Positions 52,471 through 61,679 of a DNA stretch of 64,000 bases are shown in pieces; position 1 is the first letter of the stretch, and every line of letters starts with the position of its first letter. The stretch covers positions 232,207-296,206 of the forward strand of contig JAEWYQ010000051.1 of NCBI GenBank assembly GCA_023395555.1. Reading direction: 5' to 3'. This stretch comes from Bacillota bacterium. GTDB lineage: Bacteria > Bacillota > Clostridia > Lachnospirales > Lachnospiraceae. The notes under the pieces are model-generated. The model did not search any database. It had not been told where the DNA came from and was given only the letters and a program-made list of their open reading frames with translations. The position numbers and the translations under genes are program-made.

Positions 52471-53604
52471 TTAGTCCTCACTCCCGGCAAAGCCCTCCAG
52501 GCGCATCTTCTTATATTCCTTATAACGCCTTTCCCGGATTGCCTCCCGGACCTCCTCCATCATATGGTTATAGAAATACAAATTATGAAGAACCAGCAGT
52601 CTCATCCCCAGCATTTCCTTTGCTTTAAGGAGATGCCTGATATAGGAACGGCTGTAATGCATACAGGCGGGGCAGCCGCAGCCTTCTTCAATCGGCCTGT
52701 CATCCAACTCATATTTTGCATTCAGCAGATTCATTTTTCCGCTGTTGGTATAGGCATGTCCGTGCCTGCCATTCCTTGTGGGATATACACAGTCAAAGAA
52801 GTCCACACCCCGGTCCACTGCCTCCAGTATATTGGCCGGTGTTCCGACTCCCATGAGGTAGACCGGCTTATGCAGGGGAAGATAGGGTACCGTCTCTTCG
52901 ATAATGCGGTACATCTCTTCGTGGCTTTCTCCTACCGCCAGCCCTCCCAGTGCGTATCCGTCCAGCTCCAGTTCTGAAATCACCTTCGCATGCTCCATCC
53001 GGATATCTTCAAAGGTGCCTCCCTGATTGATGCCAAAGAGCATCTGCCGCTTGTTGATCGTGTCCTCCAGGCCGTTCAGCCGATCCATCTCCGTCTTGCA
53101 CCTTCTCAGCCATCGGGTGGTCCGGTCTACGGAATTCTGCATATATTCTCTGGTTGCCGGATGCGGCGGGCATTCATCAAAGGCCATGGCTATGGTGGAA
53201 GCCAGATTAGACTGAATCTGCATACTTTCTTCCGGTCCCATAAATATCTTGCGGCCGTCTACATGGGAATTAAAATAAACGCCCTCTTCCTTAATCTTAC
53301 GGAGCCCCGAAAGAGAAAACACCTGAAATCCGCCGGAATCCGTAAGAATCGGCCTGTCCCATACCATGAACCTGTGAAGCCCTCCCATCTGCTTCACCAC
53401 CTTATCACCGGGCCTGACATGCAGATGATAGGTATTGGACAGCTCCACCTGTGTGCCGATTGTCTTTAGATCCATGGTAGAAACCGCCCCTTTAATTGCA
53501 GCAACCGTCCCCACATTCATGAATACAGGGGTCTGTATGGTTCCATGGACAGTCTCAAACTCAGCGCTCTTCGCCCTGCCGTCCTGCTCAATAATTTTGT
53601 ACAT
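52471..53604 (-). CDS. tgt: Queuine/preQ1 tRNA-ribosyltransferase
   Basis: A 377-residue TIM-barrel enzyme that exchanges guanine 34 of tRNA for preQ1. Landmarks: NTYHLHVRPGDKVV, LTDSGGFQVFSLSGLRKI with the general base Asp, GVDFFDCVYPTRNGRHGHAY with the nucleophile Asp, and the zinc site GCGCPAC followed by H. Normal length. Divergent from the GGDEF-EAL gene. Confidence 0.96.
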   Translation of the reverse strand: MYKIIEQDGRAKSAEFETVHGTIQTPVFMNVGTVAAIKGAVSTMDLKTIGTQVELSNTYHLHVRPGDKVVKQMGGLHRFMVWDRPILTDSGGFQVFSLSGLRKIKEEGVYFNSHVDGRKIFMGPEESMQIQSNLASTIAMAFDECPPHPATREYMQNSVDRTTRWLRRCKTEMDRLNGLEDTINKRQMLFGINQGGTFEDIRMEHAKVISELELDGYALGGLAVGESHEEMYRIIEETVPYLPLHKPVYLMGVGTPANILEAVDRGVDFFDCVYPTRNGRHGHAYTNSGKMNLLNAKYELDDRPIEEGCGCPACMHYSRSYIRHLLKAKEMLGMRLLVLHNLYFYNHMMEEVREAIRERRYKEYKKMRLEGFAGSED

Positions 53605-53998
53605 ATCGCTGTTAATCCTGCTTTCTTCCTTGCTCTCTCAATTCCTGATCTATCTTACGCCATCGCTGTCTTTCCTGCATAGCATTACAAGTATACCTTT
53701 AAAACGCCATATTTTCAACTAAAATATATAAGTTAATAAATTATTTATGAAATTCATTCCACCTCATGTCCCCCTCTTTCCATTTACAAAAAGGACGATA
53801 TCCCACTTTATTCGACATAATTCCTTTGTATATAATGTATAGTTTTATCCCATTTTTTGAGCAAAATATGAATATTTCATAATACATATTGCAAATTTCT
53901 TACATGATTGATAAAATGTAGATAATTGCTTTACATGTAAATCATTGGCAAATATATTGCAGTGCAACTTTTGATTATATTATTTAAGGAGGTGCGCC
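53605..53998. other. Divergent intergenic region between tgt and the GGDEF-EAL gene
   Basis: About 390 AT-rich bases. Contains TATATAATG-type boxes near 53840 without a convincing -35, and a perfect palindrome TTTACATGTAAA at 53930-53941 that could be a regulator site. GGAGG lies just before the GGDEF-EAL start. No coding sequence seen. Confidence 0.45.
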
Positions 53999-56485
53999 AT
54001 GTCGATTAAGAAATCCTTGCGGATATTATTGATTCTATCTTCAATGATCCCTGTTATTCTGATCTCTGTGATCGTACATGGCCTGCTGACAAACCGGCTG
54101 GTTGAAATGAATACCCAGAATATTCTTCGCCTGGCGGAAACAAGCAAGAAGGGGCTTCAAGCACTTCTGGAAGCCCAGCACACCGAGGTGTCCCTGCTCT
54201 CCATTCAGGACGAGCTCCTTCAGGCCGCAGAGCAGAGCAGCCGCGACCATACCTTCTCGCCCGATGCGGTGAACGAACTGCTGAATATGCGCTGCTGCAG
54301 CTACGACTTCTGTGAACGTATCTCTCTGTATAATATCCGCAATGAGGTGATTGCCAGTTCCGATTCCTCTGTCATCGGCACCTCTACCGGCTCCGATCTG
54401 ACCCTGACCTATATGCTGGCAACCAAGGACACTGCCATAGCAGTCGACGGTATCCGTCCCATGGTCAGAGAAGGTGAGACGATCTATTCCATGGAAATCG
54501 GTTCTCCCATCCTTGACAGTCATACCGGCCAGATCTATGGCTATATCATCAGTACCATCAATATCTCCTATTTTGAGAAATACCTGAATTCCATTACCAT
54601 AGGTGATTCCGGCTTTTGCATCCTTCTTGACGGTTCCGGCAAGGTGATCTATCATCCTGATGCCTCGCGGATCGGTGCTCCCATCGGTTCCGAGAAACTG
54701 TCCTCCCTGGTGAATGCCTACAATCGGGGAGGGCTGACCTCTGACGGCAGCTTCGAATACAGCAACGAAGGCGTTGATCAGATCTATGGATACAGCATTC
54801 TTCCCGAACTGAACTGGGTGCTTCTGGTGAAGCAGAATCTCTCGGATATCCAATCCGTCACCTCCATCGTGCTGATGGTTCTGATGGAGGTCTGTGCTGT
54901 CCTGCTGGTTGCCGTCACTCTGTCCGCCAACTATCTGGCGCGGATTGTCTCCTCTCCCATCATTGCACTCCGGGATGCCATGCGCACCGCGGCCGAGGGC
55001 ACTCTTACCGTCCAGTCCAATATTAAGGGAAATAATGAACTGGCCGAGCTATCCAAGAATTTTAATAAGATGCTGCATATCCTCAAGGTAAATTATGAGG
55101 ATCTGTCTTCCATGCATGAGGAACTGCTATCCAACGAGGAGCTGCTTCGCTCCAACTATGATCATATCGAATTCCTGGCATACCATGACACCCTGACCAA
55201 CCTTCCCAATAAGCTGGCCTTTTTGGAATATATGAATTCTACTTTGCTGAACTCGAATGCCAACGAGAAGATTCATGCGGTATATTTTGTGGATCTGGAT
55301 AATTTTAAGACAGTAAACGACACCCTGGGCCACGAATACGGGGATGAGCTTCTGGTGAAGACAGCCGAGCTTCTGACCGCCATTAAGGGAGATAACGGTA
55401 TGCTGGCCAGGGCCGGCGGAGATGAGTTCCTGCTATTTAGGGAAGATATTCTTTCCCGGGAGGAAGCAGTAGAATTCGCCTCCCGGATCATAGAAAGCTT
55501 CCGCTCTCCCCTGCGCCTTGACGAGGAGACCGTATACATATCCATGAGCATCGGCATCTCCATCTACCCCGAAAACGGCCTGTCACCCAGGACATTGATT
55601 AAGAATGCGGACATTGCCATGTATAAGTCCAAAGACACCGGTAAGAACAAGTTCACTCTTTTTGATACCACCATGGAAGAAGAGCTTAACCGCAATACTC
55701 AGATTACCGATATCCTGCGCAGCTCCATTGAGAACCGCGAGATCTACCTGCAGTATCAGCCCCTGGTTGAGCTGGATTCCAATGCAATCATAGGCTTTGA
55801 AGCTCTGATGCGGATACGCAACGACCGTCTGGGCCAGCTAAAACCCAGTGAATTCATACCGATTGCCGAGGAGAGCGGCATGATTATCGAACTGAGCGCC
55901 TGGCTGATCCGGGAAGCCTGCCATTTTAACAAACGATTAATGGATCTGGGCTTCAAGCCGCGGCCGGTCTCTGTGAATATCTCTTCCGTGCAGATCAACC
56001 GCCCCGGCTTTATCAATATGCTTTCCGAAATTCTTGAGGAAACACAGCTTCCTCCCATGTATCTTGAGCTGGAAATCACAGAAAGCACCCTGGTATCTTC
56101 CCTGGTGGATGCAACCATGCTGCTGAACAGCCTGCAGGAGCTGGGTGTTAAAATCTCCCTGGACGATTTTGGGACAGGCTATTCCTCGCTAAACTATCTT
56201 ACCAGTATGCCAATCAATACCTTGAAGATAGACAAGTCCTTTATTGACAGCATCTGTATCCGGGAGAAGGATTCCCGGATTGCGGAATCCATTATACAAC
56301 TGGCGCACAGCCTGGATATCAAGGTGGTTGCGGAAGGAGTCGAAAGCGAGGATCAGCTGACGCTTCTTCGCAAAAGACATTGTGATGTCGTCCAGGGCTT
56401 CATTTACAGCCCTCCCTTGCATCCTCTTGAACTCCTTGAGCGGATTAAAGAGGATGACATGATCTATCAGTGTTCGATGTTCTGA
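53999..56485 (+). CDS. Cache-HAMP-GGDEF-EAL membrane protein
   Basis: An 828-residue cyclic di-GMP protein. First membrane segment about 8-30, extracellular double-Cache sensor to about residue 285, second segment about 288-310, HAMP, GGDEF domain (about 395-555) and EAL domain (about 570-820). The GGDEF motif reads ARAGGDEF, consistent with a working cyclase. The EAL side has FEALMRIRN, NISSVQINRP, ITESTLV, LDDFGTGYSSL, KIDKSFID and VVAEGVES, the set expected for an active phosphodiesterase. Which activity dominates cannot be told. AAGGAGG precedes the ATG. Monocistronic with a terminator. Confidence 0.94.
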   Translation: MSIKKSLRILLILSSMIPVILISVIVHGLLTNRLVEMNTQNILRLAETSKKGLQALLEAQHTEVSLLSIQDELLQAAEQSSRDHTFSPDAVNELLNMRCCSYDFCERISLYNIRNEVIASSDSSVIGTSTGSDLTLTYMLATKDTAIAVDGIRPMVREGETIYSMEIGSPILDSHTGQIYGYIISTINISYFEKYLNSITIGDSGFCILLDGSGKVIYHPDASRIGAPIGSEKLSSLVNAYNRGGLTSDGSFEYSNEGVDQIYGYSILPELNWVLLVKQNLSDIQSVTSIVLMVLMEVCAVLLVAVTLSANYLARIVSSPIIALRDAMRTAAEGTLTVQSNIKGNNELAELSKNFNKMLHILKVNYEDLSSMHEELLSNEELLRSNYDHIEFLAYHDTLTNLPNKLAFLEYMNSTLLNSNANEKIHAVYFVDLDNFKTVNDTLGHEYGDELLVKTAELLTAIKGDNGMLARAGGDEFLLFREDILSREEAVEFASRIIESFRSPLRLDEETVYISMSIGISIYPENGLSPRTLIKNADIAMYKSKDTGKNKFTLFDTTMEEELNRNTQITDILRSSIENREIYLQYQPLVELDSNAIIGFEALMRIRNDRLGQLKPSEFIPIAEESGMIIELSAWLIREACHFNKRLMDLGFKPRPVSVNISSVQINRPGFINMLSEILEETQLPPMYLELEITESTLVSSLVDATMLLNSLQELGVKISLDDFGTGYSSLNYLTSMPINTLKIDKSFIDSICIREKDSRIAESIIQLAHSLDIKVVAEGVESEDQLTLLRKRHCDVVQGFIYSPPLHPLELLERIKEDDMIYQCSMF

Positions 56486-56512
56486 TGCCGCGAATCAGCT
56501 GTCCCGAGTTCA

Positions 56513-56549
56513 AAAGAGAGGCGATGCCTGCACAGCATTGCCTCTCTTT
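56513..56549. terminator. Bidirectional terminator between the GGDEF-EAL gene and fba
   Basis: AAAGAGAGGC-GATGC and GCATT-GCCTCTCTTT arms (56513-56527, 56535-56549) with A and T runs on both sides. Confidence 0.85.
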
Positions 56550-56596
56550 CTGCCTTATCACTCTTATTTACTTTATTTATAATACGGCTCCGGATA

Positions 56597-57532
56597 TTAT
56601 GCCTTACCGTCACAGCCCAGCACGTTCACCAGCTTATGCTTCACTACCGCCTTGATATTATTCCTTGCCGGAGTGAGATATTGTCTGGGATCAAAATGAG
56701 CCGGATTGTTGAACATATGCTCCCGGATGCCTGCCGTAAAGGCCAGTCTCAAATCGGAGTCAATATTAATCTTACATACTGCCATCTTAGCCGCCTGCCG
56801 GAGCATATCCTCGGGAATGCCGATGGCATCATCCATCTTACCGCCATACTTCTGAATGATCTCCACATATTCCTGGGACACGCTGGAAGCGCCGTGCAAT
56901 ACAATGGGGAAGCCCGGAAGTCTTCTTCCTACCTCCTCCAGAATGTCAAAACGAAGCTGCGGCTTCTGGCCGGGTTTGAACTTGAAGGCACCGTGGCTTG
57001 TACCGATCGCGATGGCAAGAGAGTCTACTCCGGTCCGGCCTACAAACTCTTCTACTTCCTCAGGCCTGGTATAGGAAGCATCCTCCGCCTTGACATTGAC
57101 ATCATCCTCTATCCCTGCCAGCTTCCCCAGCTCTCCTTCTACAACACAGCCATGAGCATGTGCATATTCAACAACCTTCTTAGTCAGGGCGATGTTATCC
57201 TCAAAACTGTGTTTGGATCCATCAATCATGACAGAGGTGAAGCCGCCGTCAATACACGCTTTGCAGATCTCAAAATCCTCACCATGATCCAAATGAAGCG
57301 CAATGGGAAGGTCCGTGTCTGCCAGGGCTGCCTCAACCAGCTTGACAAGATAAGTATGCTTTGCGTACTTTCTCGCTCCGGCGGAAACCTGCAATATCAC
57401 CGGTGCATTTAATTCCTTGGCCGCCTCGGTAATCCCTTGAATGATCTCCATATTGTTTACGTTAAAAGCACCTATCGCATAGCCGCCGGCATATGCTTTC
57501 TGAAACATATCTTTCGTCGTAACTAAAGCCAT
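56597..57532 (-). CDS. fba: Class II fructose-bisphosphate aldolase
   Basis: A 311-residue zinc-dependent aldolase of glycolysis/gluconeogenesis. AYAGGYAIGAFNVNNMEI, ALHLDHGEDFEICKACIDGG (zinc His), VEGELGKLAGIEDDV, GTSHGAFKF and VLHGASSVS are the class II landmarks. AAAGGATGG precedes ATG 57532; the longer in-frame start lies in the leader. An extended -10 promoter is about 62 bases upstream. Confidence 0.96.
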   Translation of the reverse strand: MALVTTKDMFQKAYAGGYAIGAFNVNNMEIIQGITEAAKELNAPVILQVSAGARKYAKHTYLVKLVEAALADTDLPIALHLDHGEDFEICKACIDGGFTSVMIDGSKHSFEDNIALTKKVVEYAHAHGCVVEGELGKLAGIEDDVNVKAEDASYTRPEEVEEFVGRTGVDSLAIAIGTSHGAFKFKPGQKPQLRFDILEEVGRRLPGFPIVLHGASSVSQEYVEIIQKYGGKMDDAIGIPEDMLRQAAKMAVCKINIDSDLRLAFTAGIREHMFNNPAHFDPRQYLTPARNNIKAVVKHKLVNVLGCDGKA

Positions 57533-57593
57533 AATCCAATCCATCCTTTCCGTATTGTTCAATATTTTCACTGCTCTTGTTCCTTACCTATTC

Positions 57594-57621
57594 ATTATAC
57601 CACAAAATTATCCAATGAAAA
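57594..57621 (-). promoter_or_regulatory. Extended -10 promoter of fba
   Basis: TGGTATAAT on the minus strand (TATAAT at 57599-57594) with a TTTTCA -35 at 57621-57616, spacer 16. The TGN extension compensates for the weak -35. Confidence 0.65.
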
Positions 57622-57706
57622 GGATTTTTATCATATCTGTTGCCAAATTCTCAGCCATGAATTAAAATAAATACGTGCCATAATTGGCGCCGGAAAGGAA
57701 ATACCA

Positions 57707-58177
57707 ATGGATGCAAAACGAGTCTCAGCTTCAATTACGGAACAGGTACAAATACTGATGCCCTCCCATATCAACGGAACAGACCGTCTGTTTGGCGGAC
57801 AGCTGGTGGAATGGATTGATGTGGTGGCTGCAGTCGTTGCCAGAAGGCACTGCGGACGCAATGTCACAACCGCCGCCATTGACAATCTGCAGTTTAAGGC
57901 AGGGGCATTTATCAATAATACCCTGGTTTTAATCGGGCATATCACCTATGTGGGCAACACCTCTATGGAAGTGAGGGTCGATACCTATGTAGAGGATCTC
58001 CAGGGGATCCGAAAGGTTGTGAACCGGGCCTATCTTGTTATGGTTGCACTGGATGAGAACGGCCGCCCGGTAGAGGTTCCGAAGCTCATTCTCAGCAGCG
58101 AGGCGGAACGGGCCGAATGGGAGGCCGGTAAGAAACGACATGCTCTCCGCCATCAGAGACGCACGGAGGGCTTCTGA
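57707..58177 (+). CDS. Acyl-CoA thioesterase, hotdog fold
   Basis: A 156-residue single-hotdog thioesterase (YciA/BFIT type). LMPSHINGTDRLFGGQLVEW carries the catalytic Asn/Asp region of this group, followed by VVARRHCGRN and AAIDNLQFKAGAFINNTLVL. It would hydrolyse acyl-CoA in the cytoplasm. AAAGGAAATACCA precedes the ATG. Divergent from fba; substrate range unknown. Confidence 0.9.
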   Translation: MDAKRVSASITEQVQILMPSHINGTDRLFGGQLVEWIDVVAAVVARRHCGRNVTTAAIDNLQFKAGAFINNTLVLIGHITYVGNTSMEVRVDTYVEDLQGIRKVVNRAYLVMVALDENGRPVEVPKLILSSEAERAEWEAGKKRHALRHQRRTEGF

Positions 58178-58335
58178 GCCGCAGAGTTACAGTTTGGCCC
58201 GCGGCAATTTGTAGTTGACACAATCCAAAGACTGTGCTAACCTTGTAAAAAATCAGAAAGTCGGTATTTATTATGTCAGAGAGCAGAAAACCATATCTGA
58301 ATAGGGACGATGACCGGCAGCGCTTGCAGCTATGA

Positions 58336-58506
58336 TACAATCTCGATAAGATTAATCTTAACAGATTTCATCATGGGTGCAGGCGCTGGTTGGCTTGCTC
58401 CCATGTGGAAGATATAGAATAATATTATCCTTCAAGGCAATAATATTATATTTATTGAACCGCATTGGCAGAAATTTGATCTTTTTTCTTCCCATGCGGT
58501 TTTTTG
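58336..58506 (+). ncRNA. Candidate structured small RNA with its own terminator
   Basis: An extended -10 box TGATACAAT (TACAAT 58336-58341) is followed at the start point by a perfect palindrome TAAGATTAATCTTA (58347-58360), a strong hairpin 58372-58405 (CATGGG/CCCATG with a GCAGGC/GCTTGC inner stem and an outer TTC/GAA step), two copies of AATAATATTAT (58418-58428, 58439-58449) that can pair, and a terminator (AACCGCAT/ATGCGGTT, 58458-58501) ending in TTTTTT. There is no reading frame with a ribosome site. It does not resemble 6S RNA, SRP RNA or a T-box. Predicted length is about 160 bases. Family unknown. Confidence 0.5.
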
Positions 58507-58684
58507 TTATCCATTTTTATTTTCCTGTTAGTTTTTATTTTTAGTTTCGGTACCTCTTCGTACCGGCAGAAAGGTTGTGATACAATGCGGCATACAGATT
58601 ATGTCGGAATGGATCTTTGTCATGATAGAAAGGGGTCATCAAGGTTGAAAAAGTAAAGATGGTAAAAGAAAGGTGAATATAACT
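58507..58684 (+). other. Leader region of aspS2
   Basis: AT-rich, with a small perfect hairpin CGGTAC/GTACCG at 58548-58565. A weak TTGTGA/ATTATG promoter-like pair lies near 58576-58604. No T-box features (no GGTGG-ACCGCG) were seen. Confidence 0.35.
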
Positions 58685-60010
58685 ATGAAAAATATTATCG
58701 GAAGTTCTTATAACAGATATCCTCAGCCGGAGGAGCTGGCCGGACTGGCCGGCAATGTGGTCACTGTCTCCGGCTCCGTTTATAAAATCAGAAGCATGAG
58801 CGGTTTTGCTTTTGTAATCCTGCGCACCGGAAGATGCCTGGTTCAATGCATCTATACCCCGGAGCAATGCAGCTTCCCCCTGGAGGAATTGAAGGAAGAG
58901 GCCTGTTTGCTTGTCACGGGAAGGGGCGCTGTTGAGGAGCGTTCCCAGTCAGGCTATGAGCTTCATCTTCACAGCATCCGCATCTTATCCACACCATATG
59001 CAATTTCTCCCGTAGTTATTAACAATAAGCTGGTGGATGCTTCCCTGGAAACCCTGTTGGACTACCGTCCCATTACCCTCCGCAACGAGAAGGAAAGGGC
59101 TGTTTTCCGGATTCAGGAGGGGCTGTGCCGTGCTTTTCGCGGGTTTTTGAGCCGGGAACGCTTTACGGAAATTCATACGCCCAAAATCGTTTATGCCGGA
59201 GCCGAGGGCGGAGCAAATATTTTCAAGCTGGATTACTTCGGAAAAGAGGCATATCTGGCTCAAAGTCCTCAATTTTATAAGCAGATGATGGTGGGGGTCT
59301 ATGAACGGGTGTATGAAATTGCTCCCGTATTCCGCGCCGAGAAGCATGACACCTCCCGACATCTCAACGAATATACCAGTGTTGACTTTGAGATGGGATA
59401 CCTGGAGCATTTCGAAGATCTCATGCACATGGAGACCGAGATGCTCCGGTACTCCATGGATTTTCTTAAGGACAATTATGCCTATGAGCTCTCCCTTCTT
59501 AACGTACAGCTGCCGGAAATCTCCTTTATCCCAGCCTTGCCCTTCCTGGAGGCAAAAGAAATGATTGCTTCTGCCTTTCACAGGGAAATCAAGGACATGG
59601 AGGATTTCGAGCCGGAAGAAGAAAAACTCCTGTGCCGGTTGATTAAGCAGAGGACCGGAAGTGACTTCGTCTTTGTTACCCATTATCCTTCCAAAAAACG
59701 CCCCTTTTATGCCATGGAAGATCCCGGCCAGCCCGAGGTAACGCTCAGCTTTGACTTGTTATTCCGCGGCCTTGAGATTACAACCGGCGGTCAGCGAATC
59801 CACCAATACGAGATGCAGATTGAGAAAATGCTGTCCCGCGGAATGCATCCCGAAGAATTTGACAGCTATCTTATGATCCATAAATATGGTATGCCCCCTC
59901 ATGGAGGGCTGGGTCTCGGCCTGGAACGTTTCACCAGCAGGCTCCTGGAGCAAAATAATGTCCGCTGTTCCTGTCTCTTCCCCAGGGACATCAACCGTCT
60001 TACTCCGTAA
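58685..60010 (+). CDS. aspS2: AspS2-type (archaeal-genre, probably nondiscriminating) aspartyl-tRNA synthetase
   Basis: About 441 residues: N-terminal OB-fold that binds the anticodon (about 15-115; NVVTVSGSVYKIRSMSG), then a class II catalytic domain with motif 2 VFRAEKHDTSRHLNEYTSVD and motif 3 GGLGLGLERFTSRLL. It lacks the GAD insert and the extra length of the bacterial AspRS (about 590). Such enzymes charge tRNA-Asn with Asp for later amidation by GatCAB. AAAGGTG is nine bases before ATG 58685; a GTG at 58673 is the alternative. It may be the main route to Asn-tRNA or a duplicate under special regulation. Confidence 0.88.
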   Translation: MKNIIGSSYNRYPQPEELAGLAGNVVTVSGSVYKIRSMSGFAFVILRTGRCLVQCIYTPEQCSFPLEELKEEACLLVTGRGAVEERSQSGYELHLHSIRILSTPYAISPVVINNKLVDASLETLLDYRPITLRNEKERAVFRIQEGLCRAFRGFLSRERFTEIHTPKIVYAGAEGGANIFKLDYFGKEAYLAQSPQFYKQMMVGVYERVYEIAPVFRAEKHDTSRHLNEYTSVDFEMGYLEHFEDLMHMETEMLRYSMDFLKDNYAYELSLLNVQLPEISFIPALPFLEAKEMIASAFHREIKDMEDFEPEEEKLLCRLIKQRTGSDFVFVTHYPSKKRPFYAMEDPGQPEVTLSFDLLFRGLEITTGGQRIHQYEMQIEKMLSRGMHPEEFDSYLMIHKYGMPPHGGLGLGLERFTSRLLEQNNVRCSCLFPRDINRLTP

Positions 60011-60086
60011 CCATTCCGGAGTGCGGCAGATCTCCTCTTCCGCCGTGATTTTTCTGCATGGAAACAGCTCTCATGGCGGGAGGCAA

Positions 60087-60134
60087 AAGGGGAAGAAGAA
60101 AGTCCTGTGCCATCCGGGCCTCCTTCTTCCCCTT
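60087..60134. terminator. Bidirectional hairpin between aspS2 and the glycosylase gene
   Basis: Perfect 12-bp arms AAGGGGAAGAAG (60087-60098) and CTTCTTCCCCTT (60123-60134) between convergent genes, with A-rich and T-rich ends. Confidence 0.75.
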
Positions 60135-60141
60135 ATAAAAT

Positions 60142-60954
60142 TTATTTCCTGTTTCTCATATAGTAAAACATATATTGCTGAACAATTCCTGCATATCCGT
60201 CATACAAGCCGGGATTAAAACTGCCCTGATATACTTCCTTCAGGATTCTCTTAATCCACACATCCACCGGGAACACCTCAATATGATGCAGTCCATAGAG
60301 GCAGATGCAATTTGCTACCTTTTCTCCGACACCATGAAGCCCCAGAAGCTTTTGAAAGGCCTCCTGATAACTGCTTTCTCTGATGCTGCAAGGATCCAGC
60401 TCTCCTCCTGCAACCGCCTGCGCCGCCCGCAGTATGTATTCATCCCGGTATCCCGCCTTCAGCTCGCGAAGTTCTTCTCTCGCAGCCCGCGCCAGCTGCT
60501 CCGGGGACGGAAAGGCATAATGGCTTTGCCCCGTCCCGGTGACAATCAAAGTTCCGTATTTCCGGCTGATTGCTTCCACCGTACTTTTAATGGACGGTAT
60601 ATTCTTGTTCTGGGATATAATAAAGGTAATCAGCATTTCAAAGAAATCCTGCCGCAGAATGCGAATTCCTCTGCCGTATTCTGCAGCAGAGCGCAGGAAG
60701 GAATCGGTTCCCTCCGTCAGCTCTGTTACGATGTGCTGATAATCATAGTCCAGATCAAAATAATTCTTCCAAAGACCTTCATATTCCTCTTCCCCGCAGT
60801 CAAGCTCAACCTCCTCTTCCCCGGTCTGAACCAATTCCAGATAGCGTCCGCAGGCAATCAGGCTATAGCGGTTCTCCTCCAGCCTGTTCAGACGAAAGCA
60901 CTGTCCGGATTCCGCAATCTGGCGTATATTAAAATTCTTGCTCTGTATTTTCAC
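60142..60954 (-). CDS. ogg: 8-oxoguanine DNA glycosylase / AP lyase (Ogg-type)
   Basis: A 270-residue HhH-GPD glycosylase. The N-terminal beta domain (IAESGQCFRLNRLEENRYSL) is of the Ogg type, ITFIISQNKNIPSIKSTVEA precedes the helix-hairpin-helix LLGLHGVGEKVANCICLYGL with the catalytic Lys, and VFPVDVWIKRIL carries the catalytic Asp. It removes oxidised guanine from DNA. The GTG at 60954 has GGAGG seven bases upstream; the TTG at 60978 is a longer alternative. Not operon-linked. Confidence 0.9.
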   Translation of the reverse strand: MKIQSKNFNIRQIAESGQCFRLNRLEENRYSLIACGRYLELVQTGEEEVELDCGEEEYEGLWKNYFDLDYDYQHIVTELTEGTDSFLRSAAEYGRGIRILRQDFFEMLITFIISQNKNIPSIKSTVEAISRKYGTLIVTGTGQSHYAFPSPEQLARAAREELRELKAGYRDEYILRAAQAVAGGELDPCSIRESSYQEAFQKLLGLHGVGEKVANCICLYGLHHIEVFPVDVWIKRILKEVYQGSFNPGLYDGYAGIVQQYMFYYMRNRK

Positions 60955-61101
60955 TCTGATCCTCCGTATTAATTCCAACTCAGATTGTAATTATAATGCA
61001 TTCCGGAGCAACAGGCAAGTACAGGAATTCTGGTATATTTCTTGCAGTTTTCTGCCATATGCTTTACAATAACCATGAATAAATCACGGGAGGTTATTAC
61101 T

Positions 61102-61608
61102 ATGCATCAGAAAATGAACTCTGAGAATTTTCATCTGCGTTTTGCCGAGGAAAAGGATGCCGGTCTGATACTGGATTTTATTAAGGAGTTGGCGGAATAT
61201 GAGAATATGTCAGATCAAGTGGTTGCCACCAGGGCGCTGTTGATAGAAACTATCTTTGTACAGAAGAAGGCCGAGGTATTGATCGGCGAATACGAGGGCG
61301 CTCCGGTAGGCTTTGCCCTGTTTTTCCACAATTACTCCACCTTTCTGGGAAGACCGGGAATCTATCTTGAGGATCTTTATATCCGCCAGGAAATGCGCGG
61401 GATGGGCTTTGGCACCTGTTTTCTCACCCGGCTGGCCCGGATTGCCAGTGAGCGGGGCTGCAAAAGGCTGGAATGGGCATGTCTGGACTGGAATGAACCT
61501 TCTATTCAATTCTACAAGCAGCTGGGCGCTGTTCCCATGGATCAATGGACCGTATACCGCCTCCAGGGTGAATCTCTTGAACATATGGCGCAAAAATCCA
61601 TTGAGTAA
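61102..61608 (+). CDS. GNAT-family N-acetyltransferase, diamine acetyltransferase-like
   Basis: A 168-residue acetyltransferase. FAEEKDAGLILDFIKELAEY and the acetyl-CoA site RQEMRGMGFGTCFLTRLARI, then WACLDWNEPSIQFYKQLGAV, follow the spermidine/spermine (SSAT-like) pattern closely. It would acetylate a polyamine or a similar amine with acetyl-CoA. GGGAGG precedes ATG 61102; codons upstream lack a ribosome site. Confidence 0.85.
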   Translation: MHQKMNSENFHLRFAEEKDAGLILDFIKELAEYENMSDQVVATRALLIETIFVQKKAEVLIGEYEGAPVGFALFFHNYSTFLGRPGIYLEDLYIRQEMRGMGFGTCFLTRLARIASERGCKRLEWACLDWNEPSIQFYKQLGAVPMDQWTVYRLQGESLEHMAQKSIE

Positions 61609-61649
61609 TCCTTCCCTATCGCTTATAATGGGGATGAAGTATTATAAGC
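61601..61649 (+). promoter_or_regulatory. Promoter with overlapping palindrome, upstream of the MFS gene
   Basis: TTGAGT (61601-61606) and TATAAT (61624-61629) with a 17-base spacer. The -10 box lies in the left arm of the perfect inverted repeat GCTTATAAT/ATTATAAGC (61621-61629, 61641-61649), which could be a repressor site. The -35 lies within the end of the acetyltransferase gene. Confidence 0.6.
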
Positions 61650-61679
61650 AATCTTCCCATGCGAAAGGGTTATGACACT

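Noticed and set aside
54041..54853. Minus-strand frame of 270 codons inside the GGDEF-EAL gene
   Set aside because: Gly/His/Ile-rich translation with no recognisable domain; the plus-strand gene is unambiguous.
58336..58506. T-box leader for aspS2
   Set aside because: The AACCGCAT segment recalled a T-box antiterminator, but the GGTGG-ACCGCG box and specifier stem are absent.
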